NCBI RefSeq assembly: GCF_947631635.1 | Contig: NZ_CANRMB010000006.1 | Location: 60,491-124,490, forward strand | From: an uncultured Dysosmobacter sp. | GTDB taxonomy: Bacteria; Bacillota; Clostridia; Oscillospirales; Oscillospiraceae | Direction: 5' to 3' | Length of the DNA stretch: 64,000 nucleotides | Shown: one piece after another, positions 16,447 through 23,675 of the stretch | How the letters are laid out: each line of letters opens with the position of its first letter | Numbering within the stretch: position 1 is the stretch's first letter | Made by a program: the position numbers and the translations under genes | The notes under the pieces: model-generated | Told to the model about the DNA's origin: nothing | What the model saw: the letters and a program-made list of their open reading frames with translations, nothing else | Databases searched by the model: none

Positions 16447-17532
16447 TCAAATCTTCCCGGCTTCCCGGTCCAGCATATCCCAGCAGCCCCACATATACAT
16501 GATGCCCAGGGCCCGGTCATACAGGCCGTATCCGGGGCGCACTGTACCGGGGCCCTCGCCCCACAGGTGCCGGCCGTGGTCGGGGCGGATATAGCCGTCA
16601 AAGCCACAGTCGTGATAGGCCCGCATGATCTCCAGAATATTGGTGTCGCCGTCGCAGTCCCGATGGCTGGCCTCCGAGAAGTCGCCGTTGGGGAAGTGTT
16701 TAATGTTGCGGATGTGGGCGAAGGCGATGCGGTCGCAGCAGGAACGAATGATATCGGGAACGTCATTGTCCTTGTTGGCCCCCAGAGACCCGGAGCATAG
16801 GCACAGGCAGTTATACGGATCGTCCACCATCTTCAGGAATTGGAGGATGGATTGCTTATCCACCAGCAGGCGGGGAAGGCCGAAGATGTCCCACGGGGGA
16901 TCGTCCATGTGGATGGCCATCTTGATATCGCACTCCCGGCAGGTGGGCATCAGGGCCTCCAGAAAGTACTTGAGGTTCTCCCAGAGCTTTTCCTTTGTGA
17001 CGGGCTTGTAGGCCTCGAAGAGCTCGTTCAGCTTAGCCATCCGTTCCGGCTCCCAGCCGGGAAAGGTCATGTGGTACTTCTCGGTAAAGGACATGACGTA
17101 ATTTGCCATCTCCTGGGGGTCCTCGTGGATCTTACTGGGTTCATAATACAGGGCGGTGGAGCCATCGCCCATATGGTGGAAGAGATCCGTGCGGGTCCAG
17201 TCGAAGATGGGCATAAAATTGTAGGTGACCACCTTTACGCCGAATTGGGCCAGATTGCGCAGGGTCTCTTTGTAGTTCTCGATATACCGGTCCCGGGTGG
17301 GCAGGCCGATCTTGATGTCGTCGTGGACATTGACGGACTCCACCACATCCATGTTGAAGCCATACTCGTCTAGCTGCTTTTTAACGGCGGCGATCTCCGA
17401 CCGCTGCCAGACCTCGCCGGGCATCTTGTCGTGAAGCGCCCAGACGATGCCCGTTACGCCGGGGATCTGTTTGATGTCGGACAGCTTGATTTGGTCGTTG
17501 CCCTCGCCGTACCAGCGGAATGTCATTTTCAT
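16447..17532 (-). CDS. uxuA: Mannonate dehydratase
   Basis: This 361-residue TIM-barrel enzyme opens with MKMTFRWYG and contains PGVTGIVWALHD, MAIHMDDPPWDIFGLPR, CSGSLGANKDND and IRPDHGRHLWGE, all hallmarks of UxuA with its Mn/Fe-binding Cys, His and Asp residues. It dehydrates D-mannonate to 2-keto-3-deoxygluconate. It is the first intact gene of the minus-strand half of the hexuronate locus, but its promoter lies about 350 bp upstream, beyond a dead transporter fragment. Confidence 0.93.
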   Translation of the reverse strand: MKMTFRWYGEGNDQIKLSDIKQIPGVTGIVWALHDKMPGEVWQRSEIAAVKKQLDEYGFNMDVVESVNVHDDIKIGLPTRDRYIENYKETLRNLAQFGVKVVTYNFMPIFDWTRTDLFHHMGDGSTALYYEPSKIHEDPQEMANYVMSFTEKYHMTFPGWEPERMAKLNELFEAYKPVTKEKLWENLKYFLEALMPTCRECDIKMAIHMDDPPWDIFGLPRLLVDKQSILQFLKMVDDPYNCLCLCSGSLGANKDNDVPDIIRSCCDRIAFAHIRNIKHFPNGDFSEASHRDCDGDTNILEIMRAYHDCGFDGYIRPDHGRHLWGEGPGTVRPGYGLYDRALGIMYMWGCWDMLDREAGKI

Positions 17533-17555
17533 AGCGTTCTTTTCCTTTCCTTAAC

Positions 17556-17783
17556 TCAGCCCGACTGAGGGATATAGCCGCCCGCCACGATCACAATGGC
17601 CAGCAGGGCCCAGACGGAGACCCAGAGCTGCTTGAAAAAGTTGACGGAGTTGAAGCGCTCCCCCCCCCTGGGGCAATTGCATTTGACAGAAATGATATAG
17701 GAACCGATCCTCAGGGAGCGAGCCGGCAGGGCGCCGGGCAGGCAGCCCGCCAGGAACAATGCCCCCACGGAGATGCGGTGTTT
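17556..17783 (-). pseudogene. Remnant of a TRAP transporter large permease (DctM)
   Basis: A minus-strand frame reads RISVGALFLAGCLPG, then RIGSYIISVKCNCPR, then ERFNSVNFFKQLWVSVWALL and IVIVAGGY before an early stop. This order matches an internal stretch of DctM permeases (FLAGIIPG, SYIIS, ER-F-KALW-A-WALL-PVIILGGI) but lacks everything before and after. A stop codon precedes it, and an orphan AGGAGG lies at about 17793-17798. TRAP systems commonly import hexuronates and often precede uxuA. The likely reading is a deletion that removed the importer genes, fusing their promoter and leader to a piece of dctM. Confidence 0.6.
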
Positions 17784-17879
17784 TTATCCTGGTATCCTCC
17801 TGATTTTTATGAATGGGGGCTCCAGGGATGCTGTACTCTTAATGGATATTTACTATAACACATTTTCTTCGATAAGTCT

Positions 17880-17893
17880 ACTAGTATACCAGT
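17880..17893 (-). promoter_or_regulatory. GntR operator site 2 (uxuA-uxuB promoter region)
   Basis: ACTAGTATACCAGT is a near-perfect palindrome sharing nine bases in a row (ACTAGTATA) with the gntR site. On the minus strand a possible promoter TAGACT-17 bp-TATAGT starts at its edge and reads toward uxuA through the DctM remnant. Confidence 0.6.
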
Positions 17894-17950
17894 CAAAAAA
17901 TTAGAGGTGCTTTTTGTGTTTTTTATGGAAACATTCGCTAGACCGGAAAA

Positions 17951-18240
17951 GTTTACTTGCGCACAGATGTCAAATCGCTTACACCCTGCGCCTGGAGTCC
18001 GGCATCATACAAGTGACGTCCGTCCCCCAGAAAGCGCCCTATTCCTGAAAGACGGTTTATATGGCCTGCCGGGGACCCGGCTGCATCTGCCTGTATGTGG
18101 AGGAGAGGCGGGCCTATCTCTTGCCTGACGGCACCTCCAGTCAGCGGGTATGGGAGCTTATTCGGGACCGCCTGCCTGGAGAAAGCGCGGGACCTCTTAG
18201 AATGAAGCGGCGCAGAGCAGGAAGCCTTCTGAACGGGTAG
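17951..18240 (+). pseudogene. Degraded coding remnant of unknown family
   Basis: One plus-strand frame reads TLRLESGIIQVTSVPQKAP, a stop (18046-18048), then a 59-codon ORF from ATG 18061 including GCICLYVEERRAYLLPDG and RVWELIRDRLPG. The pattern of two strands and a terminal helix resembles a small bacterial PH-like or YcxB-type domain, but I cannot assign it. The internal stop and the absence of a ribosome binding site suggest a decayed gene. Confidence 0.25.
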
Positions 18241-18260
18241 TTCCGTCAGGGCTTCCTGCT
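18216..18260 (+). terminator. Hairpin before the kdgA promoter
   Basis: AGCAGGAAGCC (18216-18226) pairs with GGCTTCCTGCT (18250-18260). A nested GAAC/GTTC pair lies in the loop, and only two T follow, so termination may be partial. Confidence 0.5.
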
Positions 18261-18380
18261 TTAAGTTGTATACGATCGTTTCCAGCTTGCGCGGCAGGGC
18301 TTATTTGATTTGACGGAATATCGCAAGCTCTGATGTGCAATATAGATAATTTTCCGAATGAAGTTTAGAATTTCTATATA

Positions 18381-18408
18381 TTGCATTCTTGCATACTAGT
18401 GTTAAAAT
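18381..18408 (+). promoter_or_regulatory. kdgA-kdgK promoter with GntR operator site 3
   Basis: TTGCAT (18381-18386), 16 bp, TAAAAT (18403-18408). The spacer contains TCTTGCATACTAGT (18387-18400), whose complement ACTAGTATGCAAGA repeats the operator motif of sites 1 and 2. A repressor here would sit between -35 and -10. Confidence 0.6.
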
Positions 18409-18477
18409 AAACTTAATCAGGCTCTTACGCAAATGATCCTGTATATGAACCGCTCGAATGGGAGGAAACTTACAATT

Positions 18478-19437
18478 ATGAACGATGTTTTCCAAACCGC
18501 TTCCAATATTGGAATCATCCCCGTCATCGCCATCAAGGGCGCCGCCGACGCTGTCCCGCTGGCGAAGGCCCTGACCGCAGGCGGCCTCCCCGCCGCTGAG
18601 GTCACCTTCCGCACCGCCGCCGGGGAGGAGGCCATCCGCCAGATCGCCCAAAACTGCCCCAACGTCCTGATCGGCGCGGGCACCGTACTGAACCTGGACC
18701 AGTGCGACCGGGCCATCGCGGCGGGCGCCCGTTTTATCGTCTCCCCAGGCTATAACGACGTTCTGGTCACCCACTGTATCGAAAAGAACATCCCTGTTTT
18801 TCCCGGCTGCACCAACGCCTCCGACATGACGAAGGCCGTCAACGCCGGCTTGAAGATCGTCAAGTTCTTCCCCGCCGAGCAGTCCGGCGGCGTGGCCTTC
18901 CTGAAGTCCCTGGCTCCGGTGCTGCCCCTGGACTTCATGCCCACCGGCGGCGTGAACACCAAGAACCTGATGGACTACCTGTCCTTCGACCGCATTGCCG
19001 CCTGCGGCGGCACTTGGATGGTGAAGAAGGAGCTGATCGAGGGGCAGAAGTGGGATGAGATCACCGCCATCTGCAAGGACGCGGTCAAGACCATGCTGGG
19101 CTTCGAGCTGCGGCATGTGGGGATCAACTGCGCCGACGAGGCGGAGGCCGAGAAGGTCGCCAAAGCCTTTGCCGCCGTCTTCGGCATGGAGTATAAGCCC
19201 GGAAACTCCTCCGTTTTTGCCGGGACCGCTGTGGAGTGCATGAAGCGGCCCTATCTGGGCGCTCACGGTCACATTGCCATCGGGACCAACAGCGTGGACC
19301 GCGCGGTCTATCACCTGGGCCTCCAGAACGTGGAGTTCGACGAGTCCACCCGCAAGACCGATGCCAAGGGCAAGACCACGGTGATTTATCTAAAAGAGCT
19401 CTTCGGCGGGTTCGCCGTCCATCTGGTGCGGAAATAA
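18478..19437 (+). CDS. 2-dehydro-3-deoxy-phosphogluconate aldolase with C-terminal VOC-like domain
   Basis: The 319-residue protein has two parts. Residues 1-205 are a KDPG/KHG aldolase with Glu41 and Arg45 (EVTFRT) and the Schiff-base Lys129 (IVKFFPA); it cleaves KDPG to pyruvate and glyceraldehyde-3-phosphate. Residues about 208-319 form a glyoxalase/VOC-like domain (LRHVGINCADEAEAEKVAKA, AHGHIAIGTNSVDRAVYHL). I recall this extension in some clostridial aldolases, but its role is unknown. The ATG at 18478 has GGAGG 12 bases upstream, somewhat far. kdgK follows 13 bp later. This is the last step of the hexuronate pathway. Confidence 0.88.
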   Translation: MNDVFQTASNIGIIPVIAIKGAADAVPLAKALTAGGLPAAEVTFRTAAGEEAIRQIAQNCPNVLIGAGTVLNLDQCDRAIAAGARFIVSPGYNDVLVTHCIEKNIPVFPGCTNASDMTKAVNAGLKIVKFFPAEQSGGVAFLKSLAPVLPLDFMPTGGVNTKNLMDYLSFDRIAACGGTWMVKKELIEGQKWDEITAICKDAVKTMLGFELRHVGINCADEAEAEKVAKAFAAVFGMEYKPGNSSVFAGTAVECMKRPYLGAHGHIAIGTNSVDRAVYHLGLQNVEFDESTRKTDAKGKTTVIYLKELFGGFAVHLVRK

Positions 19438-19450
19438 GGAGGACGAGAAA

Positions 19451-20479
19451 ATGGGTAAAGTGATCACCTTCGGCGAGCTGATGGTCCGGCTCCAGCCCTA
19501 CAACTACGAGCGTTTCGTCCAGGCGGACCACCTGGAGTTCAGCTTTGGCGGCGGAGAGGCCAACGTGGCCGTGTCCCTTGCCAACTACGGCCTGGACGCC
19601 GCCTACGTCACCAAGCTCCCCGCCCACGCCATCGGGCAGGCCGCGGTGAATTCCCTGCGGCGCTACGGCGTGGACACCAGCCTTATCGTCCGGGGCGGCG
19701 ACCGGGTGGGCATCTACTTCAACGAAAAGGGCGCCTCTCAGCGGGGGAGCGTCTGCATCTATGACCGGGCCCATTCCGCCATCCAGGAGGCGAGTTCCTC
19801 CGACTTCGACTGGGACAAGATCTTCGACGGCGCGGAGTGGTTCCACTTCACCGGCATCACCCCGGCCCTGGGCCCCAACATGGTGGACATTTGCCGGGAG
19901 GCCTGCAAGGCCGCGAAGGCCAAGGGCGTCAAGATCTCCTGCGACCTAAACTACCGGGGCAAGCTCTGGACCCGGGACCAGGCCCGCTCCGCCATGAGCG
20001 ACCTCTGCCAGTATGTGGACGTGTGCATCTCCAACGAGGAAGATGCGAAGGATGTGTTCGGCATCGAGGCCGAGGCCACCGACATCTACGCCGGCGAGAT
20101 CAACCGGGAGGGCTACAAGTCCGTGGCCAAGCAGTTGGCGGACAGGTTCGGCTTCGAGAAGGTCTCCATCACCCTCCGGGAGTCCCGCTCCGCCTCCGAC
20201 AACGGCTGGAGCGCCATGCTCTACGATGTGAAGAGCGGCGAATACTGCTTCTCTAAGAAGTATGATCTGCGCATCATCGACCGGGTGGGCGGCGGTGACA
20301 GCTTCGGCGGCGGCCTGATCTACTCCCTGATGACCGGCAAGAGCACCCAAGCGGCGGTGGAGTTCGCCGTGGCGGCGTCGGCCCTGAAGCACTCCATCGA
20401 GGGCGACTACAATATGGTCACGGTTGCCGAGGTGGAGAAGCTGGCCGGCGGCGACGGCTCGGGAAGAATTCAGCGGTAA
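19451..20479 (+). CDS. kdgK: 2-keto-3-deoxygluconate kinase (PfkB family)
   Basis: This 342-residue ribokinase-family protein has the N-terminal GELMVRLQP, the substrate-binding FGGGEANVAVSLANYG, and the C-terminal anion-hole motif RVGGGDSFGGGLIY with the catalytic Asp. Neighbours encoding uronate enzymes identify the substrate as 2-keto-3-deoxygluconate, phosphorylated to KDPG for the preceding aldolase. AGGAGG precedes the ATG by 8 bases. A decayed copy of the same family's tail follows immediately downstream. Confidence 0.9.
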   Translation: MGKVITFGELMVRLQPYNYERFVQADHLEFSFGGGEANVAVSLANYGLDAAYVTKLPAHAIGQAAVNSLRRYGVDTSLIVRGGDRVGIYFNEKGASQRGSVCIYDRAHSAIQEASSSDFDWDKIFDGAEWFHFTGITPALGPNMVDICREACKAAKAKGVKISCDLNYRGKLWTRDQARSAMSDLCQYVDVCISNEEDAKDVFGIEAEATDIYAGEINREGYKSVAKQLADRFGFEKVSITLRESRSASDNGWSAMLYDVKSGEYCFSKKYDLRIIDRVGGGDSFGGGLIYSLMTGKSTQAAVEFAVAASALKHSIEGDYNMVTVAEVEKLAGGDGSGRIQR

Positions 20480-20499
20480 GCGGGATAGAGCACGCCAGC

Positions 20500-20792
20500 T
20501 CCTGCTCCAGGGCAATGACTCACCGCGATGCATCACCATCAGCGAGTGCGATTTCAGTGGGCTGGATGCCGGCGCGCTGCTGGAGGGCTTTGGCTGGCCC
20601 CATCTCGGCGGCAACACTTTCGCCAGCGGATTGATCTACGCATAGATGCGCGGCTATAAGCCCATGGACATGGTGAACTTCGCCGCGGCCAGCAGCGTCA
20701 TCAAGCATACCATCCACGGCGACGGCAATATCACCGACGATGCCGAGAGCATCCGGAACCTGATGAACATGAATTATGACATCAAGCGATGA
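20500..20792 (+). pseudogene. Remnant of a second kdgK/PfkB-type kinase gene
   Basis: In one frame the DNA reads GGNTFASGLIYA, a stop codon (20643-20645), then MRGYKPMDMVNFAAASSVIK and HTIHGDGNITDDAESI up to a stop at 20790-20792. This parallels the end of the intact KdgK (GGGDSFGGGLIYSLMTG and ALKHSIEGDYNMVTVAEVE) but differs in sequence. In addition, the catalytic GD has become GN and the first part is missing. It is the tail of a diverged paralogue, not a recent duplication of kdgK. Confidence 0.7.
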
Positions 20793-20807
20793 AACCGCTA
20801 TTTTGAA

Positions 20808-20846
20808 AGGAGGACGGCGCGGCCCGGAAGGACCGCGCCAGCCGCT
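20808..20846 (+). promoter_or_regulatory. uxaC ribosome binding site separated from its start by a hairpin
   Basis: AGGAGG (20808-20813) lies 33 bases before the uxaC ATG, but GGCGCGG (20816-20822) pairs with CCGCGCC (20833-20839). Folding the hairpin out leaves about 9 unpaired bases between the ribosome binding site and ATG, a normal spacing. No nearer strong site exists; GGAAGGA (20826-20832) is in the loop. Confidence 0.5.
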
Positions 20847-22286
20847 ATGAAAGCATTTATGGACAAAGAGTTTCTGCTGGGGACCAATACGGCGAGGCAT
20901 CTCTACCACGACTATGCCGCCTCTATGCCTCTGGTGGATTATCACTGTCACATTCCTCCCTGCGAAATTTATGAGAACCGCCGCTTTGACAACCTGGCGG
21001 AGGTCTGGCTGGGGGGACGAAAACCTGACGGCAGCTATTTTGGCGACCACTACAAATGGCGTCTCATGCGTTCCAACGGTGTCAGCGAGGACTATGTGAC
21101 CGGGTCCAAGCCTGCCTTTGAACGGTTCATGAAGTTCGCCGAGACCTTGGAGATGGCGATCGGCAACCCCATGGTCCACTGGTGCAACCTGGAACTGCGG
21201 CAGTTCTTCGGCTATGAGAAACCGCTGACGCCCGCCACCGCCCGGGAGTGCTGGGATTTCTGCAACGAGAAGCTGCGGACCGACCCTGAGCTCACCGTCC
21301 GAGGCATTATCAAAAAGGCCAATGTCGCCATGATCGGCACCACCGACGACCCCATCGACTCTCTGGAGTGGCATGAAAAGATCGCCGCCGACCCGTCTAT
21401 CACGGTTAAAGTCTGTCCCTCCTTCCGCCCTGACAGGGCCATCAACATCCATAAGGAGGGCTTCGCAGAATACATCGCCGCTTTGGCAAAGAGCGTGGGC
21501 AGGGACAGCCTGGACAGCGTGGAGGAGGTCTGCGCCGCCCTGACCGAACGCCTGGAGTTTTTCAAAAAGCTGGGCTGCCGGGCCAGCGATCACGGCCTGG
21601 ACTATATCCCCTTCCGTCCTTGTGTCATGGAGCGGGCCGACGCGGCATATCAAAAGGCGCTGAAGGGCGAGGCTCTGACGCTGGAGGAGGCCGAGGAATA
21701 CCAGACCGCGGTCCTTTTGCACCTGGGGCGGGAATACTACCGGCTGAACATCGCCATGCAGCTCCATTACTCCTGCGCCCGAAACGTCAACCGGCGGATG
21801 TTCCGCGAAATGGGCCCGGATACCGGCTTTGACATGATCGCCCAGAACACCTGCGGAGCCAGCATCGCGGCACTGCTCTCCGCACTGGAGGAGACCGGCG
21901 AGTGCCCTAAGACGATCCTCTACTCCCTGAACCCGGCGGATAACGAACAGCTTGACGCCCTCCTGGGCTGCTTCCAGTCCAGCGAGCTGCCGGGGAAGCT
22001 CCAGCACGGCTCCGCCTGGTGGTTTAACGACACCAAAAGCGGCATGGAGGCGCAGATGATATCGCTGGCCAACCTGGGCCTCCTGGGCAACTTCGTGGGG
22101 ATGCTGACGGATTCCCGTTCCTTCCTCAGCTACGCCCGGCACGACTACTTCCGCCGTATCCTCTGTAATTTGATTGGGAATTGGGTGGAGAACGGCGAGT
22201 ATCCCAACGACGAGAAAGCCCTGAAGCGTATCGTGGAGGGCATCTGCTATAAAAACGCCGCCCGGTATTTTGACCTGGAGGTGTGA
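20847..22286 (+). CDS. uxaC: Uronate (glucuronate) isomerase
   Basis: This 479-residue member of the amidohydrolase fold opens MKAFMDKEFLLGTNTARHLY, followed by the metal-binding LVDYHCHIPP. It has NLELRQFFG in the middle and WWFNDTKSGMEAQM and GMLTDSRSFLSYARHDYFRR near the end, all characteristic of UxaC. It interconverts D-glucuronate and D-fructuronate (or galacturonate and tagaturonate), the entry step for the UxuB/UxuA branch encoded on the other strand. It probably shares the kdgA-kdgK transcript across the pseudogene gap. Translation initiation seems to need a hairpin that brings the ribosome binding site near. Confidence 0.94.
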   Translation: MKAFMDKEFLLGTNTARHLYHDYAASMPLVDYHCHIPPCEIYENRRFDNLAEVWLGGRKPDGSYFGDHYKWRLMRSNGVSEDYVTGSKPAFERFMKFAETLEMAIGNPMVHWCNLELRQFFGYEKPLTPATARECWDFCNEKLRTDPELTVRGIIKKANVAMIGTTDDPIDSLEWHEKIAADPSITVKVCPSFRPDRAINIHKEGFAEYIAALAKSVGRDSLDSVEEVCAALTERLEFFKKLGCRASDHGLDYIPFRPCVMERADAAYQKALKGEALTLEEAEEYQTAVLLHLGREYYRLNIAMQLHYSCARNVNRRMFREMGPDTGFDMIAQNTCGASIAALLSALEETGECPKTILYSLNPADNEQLDALLGCFQSSELPGKLQHGSAWWFNDTKSGMEAQMISLANLGLLGNFVGMLTDSRSFLSYARHDYFRRILCNLIGNWVENGEYPNDEKALKRIVEGICYKNAARYFDLEV

Positions 22287-22317
22287 TGGACGCACTTTTT
22301 CAGGAACGCAGGGAGGA

Positions 22318-22649
22318 CCGCCTGCTCCCGCAGTGAAGACCTCCACCAATACGGTCCTTTTTGAGTGGAAGCCCGGCTGGACCGCCTTCAGCGCTGGCAC
22401 CGCGGCACAGGGAGAGAGCCTGGATGCCGCCGTGGCCCATACCGCCCGTGTGATCCATTCCGCCTTTCATCCTGACAAGGTGAATTACGGTGCCTATGGC
22501 GGCACGACAGGGCAGCTGCATTTTCATCTGGTCCCCAAGCACAAAGAGCGGGCAGAGTGGGGCGGAGTGTTCCAGATGGCCCCCAGCAAGTGATTCTTTC
22601 CCAGACGGAGTATGAGGCGATAATCGAAAAAATCAAGGTACAGATGTAA
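22318..22649 (+). pseudogene. Truncated, frameshifted HIT family protein gene
   Basis: One frame reads GESLDAAVAHTARVIHSAF, then QLHFHLVPKHKERAEWGGVF and QMAPSK before a stop at about 22593. The next frame continues QVILSQTEYEAIIEKIKVQM to a stop at 22649, which is the normal HIT C-terminus. The N-terminal third is missing, and the first His of the HxHxH motif reads Gln. HIT proteins are nucleotide hydrolases or transferases. This copy is dead. Confidence 0.65.
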
Positions 22650-22793
22650 AGGAAAGGTGTTGCAGCGGCCCGCTGTTGGGTCATGCGAAAATCAAAAGGG
22701 AATGCAAGGGTGACCATAAATTTTTAAAGAATCACTCCAGCAGTTCCTCCGCAAGGTGCGGCCTCAAATTCAGAACGAGGGGCTGCACGTGCT

Positions 22794-23024
22794 ATGACCC
22801 ACCACGGTCTCCAGCACAGCTGCGCCGCCCGTACATATCGGGAGCTGATTGAAAATGGCGCCGCTCCCCTGGATGCCAGCTATCAGGTGTCCCGGCTGCT
22901 GGGCCATGAGCGGCCCGATGAGACCATAAACATCCATCTGGATGCTTATGGTCGTGTCTCCCAGAAAATGCGCCAGCAGTCCGCAAATCGGATGGAGCAG
23001 TTTATCCGGAAAGTATCCGGGTAA
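22794..23024 (+). pseudogene. Fragment of a tyrosine recombinase (integrase) C-terminus
   Basis: A 76-codon frame reads THHGLQHSCAARTYRELIE and VSRLLGHERPDETINIHL. This is the H-x-L-R-H / LGH pattern of tyrosine recombinases, but the catalytic Arg of HxLRH is Gln and the usual tyrosine context is degraded. The catalytic N-terminal part is absent. It lies 90 bp from tRNA-Ser, a typical integrase target, so it is probably the relic of an element once inserted there. Confidence 0.6.
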
Positions 23025-23075
23025 ACCGCCCTCGAAAGATTGTGAAAAAATCCCGTAAGGGTCAAAGAGTATGAC

Positions 23076-23108
23076 AAAGCCCTGGAACCATTGCAGTTCC
23101 AGGGCTTT
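23076..23108 (-). terminator. Hairpin downstream of tRNA-Ser
   Basis: AAAGCCCTGGAAC (23076-23088) pairs with GTTCCAGGGCTTT (23096-23108) around CATTGCA, directly 3' of the tRNA on the minus strand. Confidence 0.7.
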
Positions 23109-23111
23109 CTT

Positions 23112-23203
23112 TGGCGGAGAAGGAGGGATTCGAACCCTCGAGACCCTTTAGGGGCCTACATGATTTCCAATCATGCGCCCTCGACCAACTAGGCGACTTC
23201 TCC
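23112..23203 (-). tRNA. tRNA-Ser (anticodon GGA)
   Basis: On the minus strand the sequence runs from GGAGAAG at 23203 to the encoded CCA at 23112, about 92 nt. It has a class II long variable arm, the T-arm GGTTCGAATCC, and the anticodon loop TTGGAAA within GATTGGAAATC, giving anticodon GGA (Ser, UCC/UCU). The acceptor arms GGAGAAG and CTTCTCC pair. Confidence 0.93.
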
Positions 23204-23316
23204 ATAGCTGTTCCAGTGCTTTTCCGCGTATGCGCTTGTGTACTGCCGCTGTGGAGCGACAGCGTTATAATTATAGCAGAAGATCCCTAAAAGTCAAGCC
23301 CTTATTTTGAAGTTTC

Positions 23317-23346
23317 TGAAAAAGCGGAGGGCGTTTGCCCTCCGCT
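23317..23346 (-). terminator. Terminator of the small membrane-protein gene
   Basis: AGCGGAGGGC (23323-23332) pairs with GCCCTCCGCT (23337-23346). TTTTT follows on the minus strand. Confidence 0.8.
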
Positions 23347-23353
23347 CCGCGCA

Positions 23354-23533
23354 TCAGCGCATTTCGGAAACGATGTTGTCCACGGCATGGTCCACGGCGA
23401 CACCCAGCTTGTGGATACTCTTTCCCACTTGCGTTTTCATGGGATCTCTGCCGCAGGGCACCATCATTCCCATTGCGGCGCCGGCCATCAATCCGGCGCT
23501 CATACCGACCCAAAATCCGGTACACATCTTCAT
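23354..23533 (-). CDS. Small putative membrane protein (YtxH-like)
   Basis: This 59-residue protein has an N-terminal glycine/alanine/methionine-rich hydrophobic stretch (WVGMSAGLMAGAAMGMMV), then the basic PCGRDPMKTQVGKSI and a helical tail (VDHAVDNIVSEMR). This is the layout of YtxH-type small proteins, anchored by one membrane segment. The ATG at 23533 is chosen because AGGAG lies 8 bases upstream; an earlier GTG falls inside that site. It has its own terminator. Function unknown. Confidence 0.7.
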   Translation of the reverse strand: MKMCTGFWVGMSAGLMAGAAMGMMVPCGRDPMKTQVGKSIHKLGVAVDHAVDNIVSEMR

Positions 23534-23675
23534 TTCAGTCACTCCTTTTTCGGCACGGAGCTAGTATGACCGAAAAGCGGCGAAAAAAACGCCGGGGAGT
23601 GATTTGCCAAAATGTTCTGAATACGCTATACTGTTTATGAAAAATCAAAAAAATTTTGGAGGCATGAAAGGGACT

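Noticed and set aside
20520..22400. A 626-codon minus-strand open frame
   Set aside because: It is antisense to uxaC, whose catalytic motifs are intact; composition is that of a shadow frame.
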